From contig SIJG01000102.1 of NCBI GenBank assembly GCA_023374025.1, positions 326,847 to 390,846 on the forward strand: a stretch of 64,000 bases of DNA, written 5' to 3'. Position numbers and translations under genes: made by a program. The first letter of the stretch is position 1. Every line of letters starts with the position of its first letter. Origin of the DNA: Heterodera schachtii. Lineage: Eukaryota > Nematoda > Chromadorea > Rhabditida > Heteroderidae. Shown here piece by piece: positions 55,692 through 64,000 of the stretch. The notes under the pieces are model-generated. The model worked only from the letters and a program-made list of their open reading frames with translations. It was not told the origin of the DNA and did not search any database.

Positions 55692-56565
55692 ATTTCTTGG
55701 GTTTGTACTCGACCGGTACCATGGGATTCATTAAAAGATTTCTCTCAAACTGATTTGGCCTGGGAAAATTTTGTTCATGACTTTGAAATCGACCATATTC
55801 CCTGCGGTTTCTCCCTTGTTCAGAATTCGTGTACTGTTCTTGTCTCGGGTTCATTTCGTACCGCGGATTATAAAATTGATTGTTTCTTTCGAAGTGGCGG
55901 CCATCGTACTCATTTTCATGTGCCCTATGATGCCAATGCAGGTTTTCGACATTTCGTCCATTTCTCTGCTCATTTCGCTGCTCTACCGGCACTTCTCGGC
56001 CTCCCAAAAATTCATTTTCATTTCTTAGAACTTGTCTTTCCAAAATTTCCATTAATTCTTCGTATAGTACATTTTGTCTCTCTCTCATTTCATGTGCTTG
56101 TCCAGCCCGATTTCTAGGATTATGCTCATACGAAATGTGTGGGCTTTCATCCATTACAATTCGATTTTGTGCCCCTGCATTCCCCGAAATTGAACTGGAC
56201 TGCGCTACCGGCCTCCCCAAATTTGCATTCTCATTTTGCACTCCTTCGAATTGAAAACGATTCCATAAGGCAACTTCACGTCCGTGATTTCCATCCTCTG
56301 GCGGTCTTGCCGCCAGAACGTATGTTCGGTTCTGATTCAAGCGGAAATTCCTCGAATTTTGCTGATTCGGTGCTTGTTCAGCCAAATTTTCTGAGCGGTC
56401 TCTTTCCAAAATTCGCAGTCCACGATCAATTTCCGCGTCGTATTCTGCTTCGAACTCAGCCCAATTTCTCCGGTTTTGCCTTGCCCGCAAATTGTACCTT
56501 CCATCTTCTGGTGGTCGTCCTCCCTGATTTTGCCCCACATTGAAACCTTGATTTTGGCCCGCCAT
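55684..56565 (-). CDS. Retroelement first frame, basic Asn/Arg/Gln-rich gag-like
   Basis: 293 residues starting MAGQNQGFNVGQNQGG, dominated by Asn, Arg, Gln and Glu. Repeated PPEDGRYNLRARQNRRN and PPEDGNHGREVA motifs suggest an internal repeat. No zinc knuckle. It probably supplies an RNA-binding or structural part of the particle (inference from position). Its stop overlaps the start of the next frame in ATGGATAA. Confidence 0.65.
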   Translation of the reverse strand: MAGQNQGFNVGQNQGGRPPEDGRYNLRARQNRRNWAEFEAEYDAEIDRGLRILERDRSENLAEQAPNQQNSRNFRLNQNRTYVLAARPPEDGNHGREVALWNRFQFEGVQNENANLGRPVAQSSSISGNAGAQNRIVMDESPHISYEHNPRNRAGQAHEMRERQNVLYEELMEILERQVLRNENEFLGGREVPVEQRNEQRNGRNVENLHWHHRAHENEYDGRHFERNNQFYNPRYEMNPRQEQYTNSEQGRNRREYGRFQSHEQNFPRPNQFERNLLMNPMVPVEYKPKKYG

Positions 56566-56640
56566 CGTTGCTAGTTATGGCTTGCTGTTGATTTCGGCTG
56601 TTAACCGAAAGATTGGTGCAGTCCGGGTTTCGGCCAGGAG

Positions 56641-58872
56641 CGCCAAGTACGATTTCTCGTGTATTTGGGTCGGAATCCGGCGATGGAGAGGAAATTAATT
56701 CGGATAAATGGTCTAAGTGTCAACACAAAGTCAATTTTTGGTTTATAACTTTATTTTTTAAGGGCGATAAATTATATTTGTAAAGATGAAAAATTGTGTG
56801 CACACAAAAAGACAATAAAAAAATTGAAAAAGTACAAAAGAATGAAACGATTTTAAAAAATATTTAAACGGAATGCCAAAATCGCCAAAACAAATTAAAT
56901 GATCTTCTCTTCCTCGTACATAAAAAATAAATCTTTTTATGAAAGTATCTTTCCTCCTTTATTACGATTAATCAAAATAGAAAAATCGCAAATATTTATT
57001 TTTTTTTCATTTCGATTGTATCAGATTTTATTAATTTCTTTGATTAATATTTTCCGAATTTTTTAATAAAAAATCAATAATTCAATCATGTCCAGAAGCC
57101 GAACTATAAAGTAAAAACAAATTTCAGACTAAAAAATAACAAAGACAACTACTATCAATGAATTCTCCATCTTCGCCCAGGATAATTACCTGCCTGAACA
57201 AACAATAGATTATAAAAAATATAATTTATAAAAAGTAAGCATTAAACAAATTTTTACAGCTAACCGTTAATATTCAATATCAAAAATACAAAGCAATATA
57301 ATTAATTGAATATGAAACAGATTACAATTATAGCTATATTGAATATTTAAAGTGACAAAACTTTTTATTCATGCATTAATTAATTAAAGAATCTTCGCGT
57401 TTATCGCCGTTTTTGAAAATTCTGGTCAATCAAGAGAATATTAAATAAATAAAGAAGCATTAATTTGGTAAAAAAATGAAACAATAAATTCATATTAAAT
57501 ATTCAACTGATAAAAAATAAATCAAAAATTCTTACGAAAAAATAAAGAATAAATAATTATCATAAATACTTTGAAATTTCTAATATTCAGATTTATCAAC
57601 GATTTTTAAAATTCAGTAATAATTTTCAAATAAAATAAAAACAAATTTAAAGAAATAATAAGAAATTGTTGAAAATTTTCGTTTTTATTTATAGGATAAA
57701 CATTCATTTGAACAAAAATTATTTTGAAAACATAAGTCAATCGAATTAAATGAATAGATTCTCAGCGTTTAATAATGGTACCGGGTCGTTACTTAAAAAC
57801 CATCAAAATAGAAAAATTAACAGAAAATTTTTCATATTCGCCAAAATAAATCTAATTTTATAATTTTGATTATTGGGTAACCCTAAATCTTTTCTATTAT
57901 CCTGCAATCCAAAAAAATTGTTAAGCTTCAAAAAAGTTATGGCCTGAGAAACTCAAAAGCAAGTTTTGAACACTTTTTGTCGTAACTTTTTGATTGATCG
58001 GTCTTGTTCCTAAATATACTTTTAAAAATATTATAGCTGGAAAAAAGATGGTAAGGAAATTAATTTAAATGAGATTTTATTTTATTAGAATAAACCTTAA
58101 AATAAAATAATTAAATGTGACATAAATTAATATTTTTTCATTAATTTATTTCATTATTATCGGTTTTTTAATGTATTAGATCTAAAATATCAATGAAAAT
58201 AAAATAATGTCAAAGCAATTCTTTAATCGTTTCTTTATTTTTAGGTAAATGTTCAAATTAATTTATTAAATTTAACAATTTATCAATTATTAATCGTTTC
58301 TTATTTTACTTAAAAATCTGATATTAAAATTTAAAGATATTTTTAAAATCTCAGACACAAAAAAAAACAACAATTTAAATTTTGTCATGTTTGAAGGTAG
58401 AAAAAGGAGCATGAGCATTAAATAAAATATTAATCATTTCTTTCCATTTACAAATATAATTATTAAATTTTAGAAATGAAAAGAACAAGAGAAAGTTAAA
58501 GGGATATATAAAATAGTTTATAATATGACAATAAAAAAATTGGCCTTAAAGTTAAATACATTTTTGACAGTTTTTAGTGTATTTTTTATAGCTTTTATCG
58601 AATATGAGCCTTTTTAGAAAGCTTAAAGCTGATATATTACAGTTTTTAGTCAATATTTTTTATTAATATTTGGCCATTTAGCTTTTATTCCATAATTTTA
58701 TGTCCATAGTTTGCGTCTTTAAGTCTATATATTTGAAAATATAACTATCAAATAAAATTAGAAATTTGGCAACTCGATATTTGGGAATCCGACTTTGAGA
58801 ACAAGAAAAAAATGAATAAAAAATATATAATAACCAAATTATTTTACATAAATGAAAATGAATAAAAATAAG
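56641..58872. other. AT-rich intergenic DNA
   Basis: About 2.2 kb of AT-rich sequence. The part next to the retroelement (56650-56760) may be LTR, but no second copy was found. No gene supported. Confidence 0.5.
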
Positions 58873-59259
58873 CAGGCCCGTAACCAGGAAAAAATTTCGG
58901 GAGGGGCAACCGAAGAGTTTTTTTTTTTTGCTCTTCGGGCCAGAAAATTTTTTTCTCCATCGTATATTTAAATAATTGCCGGCGCCGACAGCAAAAAATA
59001 GGAAATATAGCCGATTTCGCGCCAAAAATGACTACATTTTTGCTTTTTTTTGGGCTTCAAGGTTCAAAAATTAAGGTAAAATAGCGGTCCGGCGGTGCCG
59101 ATAGGCGCCGCCGGGAAACATTTTTTGTTTTAATGCATTTTGTTAAGAATTTGGTTAAAAAATTTTTAAAAATTGCCCATTTTTACTGGAAAATTTTTTC
59201 ATTTTTCATTTCGGGGGGGGGGGGGGGGCAACTGCCCCCCCCCCCTGGTTACGGGCCTG
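58873..59259. mobile_element. hAT-type MITE with perfect target duplication
   Basis: Ends CAGGCCCGTAACCAGG and its exact complement are flanked by AAAATAAG on both sides (58865-58872 and 59260-59267). It is 387 bp long, with a G run of about 15 followed by a C run near the right end. It contains one GC hairpin module at 59089-59114, inverted. The open frame on the minus strand at 58678-59025 crosses its edge and is not a gene. Confidence 0.92.
59089..59114 (-). repeat. GC hairpin module
   Basis: Plus strand CCGGCGGTGCC, GATA, GGCGCCGCCGG, the reverse complement of the standard form. It lies inside the MITE at 58873-59259, whose ends differ from those of the other elements that carry the module. 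Confidence 0.88.
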
Positions 59260-59773
59260 AAAATAAGTTATAAATGATAATTCTACTTTAAACAAAGAAG
59301 GGTTGATAGGAAGAAATGGAGATTAATGAGTAAATTTTAATTAGTAATAAATTTATATAAATAAAGCATTGCGATTTTTGGTACCTGCTCATTAGATTGA
59401 TCAAAAAATGACAATGTTAGTTAATTGAATCCTAGAGGCAAGACTTTTCCACAGTTTATGATGTAATTTGAATAAATTAATTGATTTACTAAAAAGAATT
59501 AAAGATAAATTTTTACATAAAATCAGAAAATATAAAACAATACTTTATTATTCGTAAAAAGGTTTATAAATGAGTTATAAATTTAATAATTTAAGAATTA
59601 AATATAAAGATATTTTATTTGTTTATACGTATTTGATTTATTGACTAAAGCAAAAACGGATGATTCGTTAGAGGAATTGTGAAAATTATAAAATAACACA
59701 AAAATCAAAATTAAATAACGCGAAAATACATAGGATATAAATAAATATCTAGGTACTTTTCGGTTTTGTGACC

Positions 59774-60597
59774 CCCCCTGAAACTTTAAAATAAAAAGTC
59801 ATTTCTATGGTAATTTGGGGCGCTGATCACGAATATGATATTTATTTTCCAAAATTCCGAATCCCGAACCCGAATTCGAACAAAAATTCTAAATTCATAA
59901 ATTACAATGAAAACATATTTTTAGGGGTTTTCGAGGTCGCTGAAAACGGTTATGGTATCCATTTGACCAAATTCAAAACCAGAATCCTGACTCGAACAAA
60001 AAAAATCGTTAAAACTATTTTAAACCAGTAGTCAGAAATTGGTAAAAGAACGTCAAATATAAAAGATTGAATTTGCTTATTGCGCTAAAAAACCGCCGCA
60101 CCCTCGACTACGGCGGCCAGTAGGTGGGGCGAGACTACGGGCTACGGAAGAAGTCCGCGCGTGATCCGCAGGCGGTTGACTGTGTCCATTTTCACTGGCA
60201 CTCAGTTGCCCCAGTGCTCAGATTGCGTCGGTTCGAATTTATATTTTAAACCTGTTTAAACATTTAGCCGCGCAGTTTTTTGATGGTTTAGGCGTTTTCA
60301 GCACCTAAGAAAACCTTTAAAGTGTTTTATATATACCTTTTAAAGTCGTAAATTAAATCTCGGTTTTTTGTTCGAGTCAGGGTTCGGGTTTCGAATTTCG
60401 TCAAAAAGAATGTCATAACCTTTTTCAGCGACCTCGAAAACCCCTAAAAATATGTTTTCATTGTAATTTATGAATTTAGAATTTTTGTTCGAATTCGGGT
60501 TCGGGATTCGGAATTTTGGAAAATAGATGTCATATTCGTGATCAGCGCCCCAAATTACCCTGGAAATGACTTTTTATTTGAAAGTTTCATGGGGGAT
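59774..60597. mobile_element. Long inverted-repeat MITE with nested GC block
   Basis: Left arm about 59774-60010 and right arm about 60355-60597 are imperfect inverted repeats. Paired landmarks are AATTTGGGGCGCTGATCACG with CGTGATCAGCGCCCCAAATT, and TTTTTAGGGGTTTTCGAGGT with ACCTCGAAAACCCCTAAAAA. The middle holds the GC-rich shared block (about 60090-60150). Frames in the left arm are the mirror of those in the right and are not genes. Confidence 0.85.
60090..60150. repeat. GC-rich shared block, copy 2
   Basis: CTCGACTACGGCGGCCAGTA followed by GGTGGGGCGAGACTACGGG, as at 45842-45892. Here an upstream CCGCCG pairs with CGGCGG to form a short hairpin. A B-box-like GGTTCGAATTT follows at about 60230. 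Confidence 0.8.
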
Positions 60598-60599
60598 TT

Positions 60600-61560
60600 T
60601 ATGAGTCCAATCAATTAACCATCCTTGATGCGGGAAAAATTTTTGGCCGATTTTTTAACAGATTTACGAAAATTGGCGATTTGAGTAATTTTAAAATAAA
60701 TTGCTTAAAAAAGCGATGCGTTCTTTAAAAAATTCGCTTTTGGGAGGAGAGGGGCGGGGCTATAGCCCCCTCACAAGGGAACATACCCAACAATGAGTGT
60801 TGAAATCACTTTAAAACCAATTTTATCCTGTAGAGCATGGTCCTTTGGCTATTGCAATTTTGGCTTTTTGGTGCAGGCGCTAAAAGGATTATAAAGAATC
60901 GATCAATGAGAACCAGCAAATCGGTTTTTTCCTCTTACATTTTAATGACTTTTGTGTCATGGGTTCGGATCCGCTCGACAGATGAACAAAACAGATTTTT
61001 GCTGTTGGGAGCCCACTAAAAATTCCAATGGAAGGACCCTTTTATTGTGTAAATTTTTTAAAAATTATTCACCTATCATAGAATCCGCCGTCGTTGATAA
61101 AAAATGTCAATTGGATTCTGTCGAGCACCCAATTCTTCCGACATATTTTCCCATTTTCTCTCATCCCATGCAATTGGACAACGGCGGAGCCAAAAGTCTC
61201 TAAGGCGTGAAAAAACCTTGAAAACGGCGGAGAAATGCGATCACATTGTGGTCTCGATGTAACTGAAAAGCACAAAATGTAAAGGCACAGCGGTGCTGGA
61301 TAACAACAAATTAAAAATTTTTTGGCAGAGAATTATTCAGAACTTCGCCCAAAATAAACCAACTTTTTAATCTTGGTATTATTCGATAGTCGTAAGTGTT
61401 TTTTTATTATCCATCAAAATTTCAAAAAATTCAATAACTTTCAAAAAAGTCATGGTATGAGAAACGCAGAAAAACAAGTTTTTTTGAACATTTTATTCAT
61501 AACTTCTTGAAACTTAACGAAACTTTTTGAAAATTTGCAGTGCAAAAACCCGAAAATAGT
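60600..61560. other. Intergenic DNA with unassigned open frames
   Basis: Plus-strand frames at 60837-61019 and 60952-61203 (one ends PTYFPIFSHPMQLDNGGAKS) overlap and show no family. I do not call them genes. Repeats with TATTATTCGATAGTCG motifs lie near 61375. Confidence 0.4.
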
Positions 61561-61689
61561 AGTTGCTAAAATGTCGCTCTAAATCGAAAATCCTTCGTAG
61601 AAATGTGATTCTTTTTCTCATCAAAAACTATACGCAAAAAATTATTTAAAAATGAAAAAATCCTTTCCCTGTTCACAACAATACCAATA

Positions 61690-61883
61690 AAATTATTTTT
61701 CATTTGATTGGGGCCCTTCTCTCCAAATTTGTGACAAAGTTGAATTGCGTCCAAAGTCCATTTGCGTGATTTGAAATGTGGACGATGCAGTCAAAGCGGC
61801 GGCTGATCAGTGCAATTTCAAGGCCGAGCTGAGAAGGCGGAAGTAAGGCGAACACCGCCAGCCAACACTCGCCGCAGATAAAG
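61690..61883 (-). pseudogene. F-box-like family exon 2 remnant D
   Basis: After a TTTTTCAG acceptor (61884-61886), the minus strand reads ICGECWLAVFALLPPSQLGL and then EIALISRRFDCIVHISNH. This is homologous to the F-box block of genes A and B, but diverged. The frame then loses similarity and stops. Upstream at 61941-61985 a 15-codon exon (MSDNPKEAEGKLKSN) with a GTAATA donor could be exon 1, but its phase does not match. A possible last-exon remnant (NTTRETVFLRF) lies on the plus strand at about 62380-62475. Confidence 0.6.
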
Positions 61884-62479
61884 CTGAAAAAGCAAAAATA
61901 GCTTTAAAAATAATTATTAATTTTAAAATATTTTTATTACATTGCTTTTTAGTTTTCCTTCCGCTTCTTTTGGATTGTCCGACATTTGAAAAAATAGAGA
62001 ATTCTGAATGAAAAGGCAATAAAAAAACAGAATTTGAAGCGACTTTTCCAATTGATATGTACGCTCGAAATTTTTAAAAAATTTTTAAAAACTATAGGAG
62101 GAGGAGGGCATTTTTGGGTTGCTAATGATGTCAGATTCGTGATAAGCCTCCGAAATTTTTACGCGGGATTTCATCAATATTAATTTTCCTTTAATTAAAA
62201 CTACTTAAATTTTTTATCCTTTTGTTTCCAACCGAATATGGACCATTTTGTGAACAAGACAAAGGCCATTGAGAGATGATGATATCCCTATTGCTGTGGC
62301 CCCTTTTCAGAGGGGAGGTACCAGATCGGATGCCCTGGTAAAACGAGATTTTCCAAAAAAATTTTGCCCGACTTTCCAAAATTTAGTCTCTAATACAACG
62401 CGTGAAACTGTCTTTTTGCGTTTCAATGTGAGTGTTTGTAAATTGATTGTCGCAGTAACAAACAAACAAATGTAAATAT

Positions 62480-63500
62480 ATTTTTGAGGGGGAGGTTTTT
62501 ACGAAAAAATTCTTCGAATTGTCTCGTAAAAAGTTTGAATCAAAAAAAACCATATATTTTTATGATATACCGACAATTGTAATAATAAAATTCATATTTT
62601 CATGCCAAAAGTGAGCTCCTATACCAAAAAGTGTCTGCGTGTGTGGCTCAGTGGTTTTTGTAAAATATTAAAGGGGCGGAGGTTCTTGTCCGCTCTACAA
62701 TTAATATTTTAATTTATTTTTTGCCGAAAAAATTAAAAAATGGCTATTTGAAAAAGAAATTTTTTTCAAGTTTTGAGCTACCAAATTGGACAAACTAGGT
62801 ATCATTCGAAAGCTCACGACTAGCGGAAGCCTTTTCTAAGCAAATTTTTAAGCAATCGAATGTGCCAGAATAATTATGAGGCGATCGTTCCCATTTACAA
62901 ACCCATTTTGACCGATAATCGTACGAATTTTAATCCCGAAAATTTGGAAATGTATCATTTGTAATTTCACCACTGAATGAAATGTTTGCCTCAAATTTAA
63001 ATGTGTTTTTTGGTCATATTATGCGTTTTTAATTATTTTTTGAACTGCAAATTTTTATTTATTTTTCAATGTTTTTAGTAAATATTTTGAAATATTTGTA
63101 CCATGTTTCCTTAACTTCTAAAAAAATTATGGGTTTTTAGCAATTATTTTTTTCCAAACAAATCACATCTCAAAAATGTTTTAATTTAAAAACCCAAAGG
63201 AATAAAACTGAAATTTTTTAAAAATTATTTTTCTCTCCTAATTCCTGCCCAATTCTTTTTGTATTTTTTTCTGTTCTGTGAACTCGCGCGTTTATTTCAA
63301 TGAACGGGAATTTGGCGCTATTCCTTTTGCACATTTTTGTTTTAATTACCCACCCATCCAAAAAAAGCAGGACTTTTTTTGTTTGACACAATTTTTATCG
63401 AAAAAATTGTCCAAATTTGGCTTACGCCAGTTTTAAGAAATTAAAGGATTTTTAGGGTCCGGATGACCACCAAGTCGCGCAAGGTGTCCCCTCAGCCTGT
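62480..63500. other. Intergenic DNA with repeat traces
   Basis: No gene supported. A tRNA-like pair of boxes (TGGCTCAGTGG and GAGGTTCTTGTCC, about 62645-62690, plus strand) suggests another tRNA-derived repeat. The GTATCATTCGAAAGCTC motif occurs at about 62800. Confidence 0.45.
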
Positions 63501-63652
63501 CTGCCAGGGATGAGACTGGATTCAGGAACCCCAGATTTTGGGTCCGTAAATCAGAAAATTTTTCGATTAGCATGGACCTGGATTCAGGAAGGGACCGACT
63601 TTTGCATTTTTGTAATCGCGGCGTGGCACTTTTGTAGTCTCGTCACCGAGTT

Positions 63653-64000
63653 TAGGGATGTGCGAGAAATGATTTTTACCGAGAACCGAGACCGAGAAAT
63701 GAACCCGTGAAACGATACGCGAACCGAGACCCCAAAAAACCCGAGAAATTTCTCGACTCGAGAATCGAGAAATCTTAATGAATTATTTAAAAAAATCTTT
63801 TTTGCGCACTTTTTCCAAAAAAATTTGGGGTACAGAGGGGTCCTGCAATGCCGGTAGGGCAGGGTTCGGCTCGAAAATTTTTCAAAATAAGAACATGAAG
63901 GACAAAAAATAAGATTTAGGGTCAAAAAAAGAACCTTCCTAGAATTGCTTCAAATCAGTTAGTTTTACTTTATACGATCAAAAATTAATATACAGTATCA
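63653..64000. mobile_element. Probable hAT-type element end with CCGAGAACCGAGA arrays
   Basis: Starts TAGGGATGTGCGAGAAATG, followed by ACCGAGAACCGAGACCGAGA and CTCGACTCGAGAATCGAGAA units. This has the same architecture as the elements at 29592, 46150 and 47850: a TAG-type end, then a dense short motif array. It runs off the window, so the other end and the target duplication cannot be checked. A GC block TGCCGGTAGGGCAGGG (about 63848-63863) sits where the others have the hairpin module. Confidence 0.5.

Larger units (their letters stand above)
49831..56640 (-). mobile_element. Decayed Ty3/gypsy-type LTR retroelement
   Basis: Order on the minus strand: basic gag-like frame, capsid-like frame, protease, reverse transcriptase, RNase H, integrase with GPY/F module, extra C-terminal domain. 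This is the Ty3/gypsy order. Upstream of the first frame, at about 56625-56650, the minus strand has TTGGCGCTCCTGGCCG, like a TGGCGC-type primer binding site. No pair of LTRs was found, so at least one end is lost. Defects: in-frame TAA between capsid and protease, a frameshift between RT and RNase H, a deletion in RNase H, and an in-frame TAA after the integrase core. Confidence 0.88.

Noticed and set aside
49055..57000. A pair of LTRs bounding the retroelement
   Set aside because: I compared the sequence beyond the primer-binding-like site with the sequence after 49831 and found no matching direct repeat.
61069..61275. A gene at 60837-61275
   Set aside because: Several short overlapping frames on both strands, none with splice support or family blocks.

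Overview
The window looks like one AT-rich accessory region of a nematode genome. It is most probably from a plant-parasitic cyst nematode (Globodera/Heterodera group) or a close relative. Three things support this. First, genes are split by short GT-AG introns. Second, there are several copies of an F-box-like family whose core reads [13 protein letters not shown] and whose later block reads WLHTPRKDG; I recognise this family from Globodera. Third, there is a SPRY-domain gene with SPRYSEC-type blocks (NCWDDNACHNDLKIV, GDTVGFGVNLATQ, EANFGPNF). The assignment rests on family recognition by eye, not on a database search.

Layout. 1-1391: AT-rich DNA with one strong GC hairpin. 1392-10105: a long inverted repeat (P1, arms about 3.96 kb, loop 794 bp) whose outer ends are about 1.6 kb of CT/GA-rich microsatellite. 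10105-13615: a second long inverted repeat (P2, arms 1413 bp, loop 685 bp) that starts exactly where P1 ends. Its right arm runs into a four-exon gene of repeated helix-turn-helix units; its left arm holds a broken copy fused to the P1 microsatellite. 14343-16950: AT-rich DNA with two MITEs. 17215-28100: a cluster of F-box-like genes and remnants (a copy with one stop codon, a copy lacking its last exon, and fragments), heavily invaded by MITEs. A small two-exon gene for a secreted cysteine-rich peptide sits at 22641-23271. 28100-33490: repeats, including a 1.2 kb hAT-type element with a perfect target duplication, coiled-coil coding remnants and a GC-rich island. 33491-45315: a third long inverted repeat (P3) carrying two opposed copies of a coiled-coil plus SPRY gene. 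The left copy has four tandem 472-bp double-exon units and an open SPRY frame; the right copy has three units and a frameshift. 45500-49060: tRNA-derived repeats and two more hAT-type elements. 49831-56640: a decayed Ty3/gypsy-type retroelement on the minus strand with an extra SGNH-hydrolase-like domain after the integrase. 56640-64000: AT-rich DNA, more MITEs and an F-box remnant.

The most unusual signals are these: (i) a GC-rich hairpin module (stem CCGGCGGYGCC / GGCACCGCCGG, loop TATC) recurring at least nine times inside several MITEs that have different termini, with one fully compensated base-pair change; (ii) hAT-type elements that share TAG-type ends and 8-bp target duplications but each carry a different short repeat motif just inside the ends; (iii) two long palindromes sharing a boundary; (iv) a SPRY gene palindrome whose arms differ in tandem exon copy number; (v) the SGNH-like domain on a retroelement integrase.
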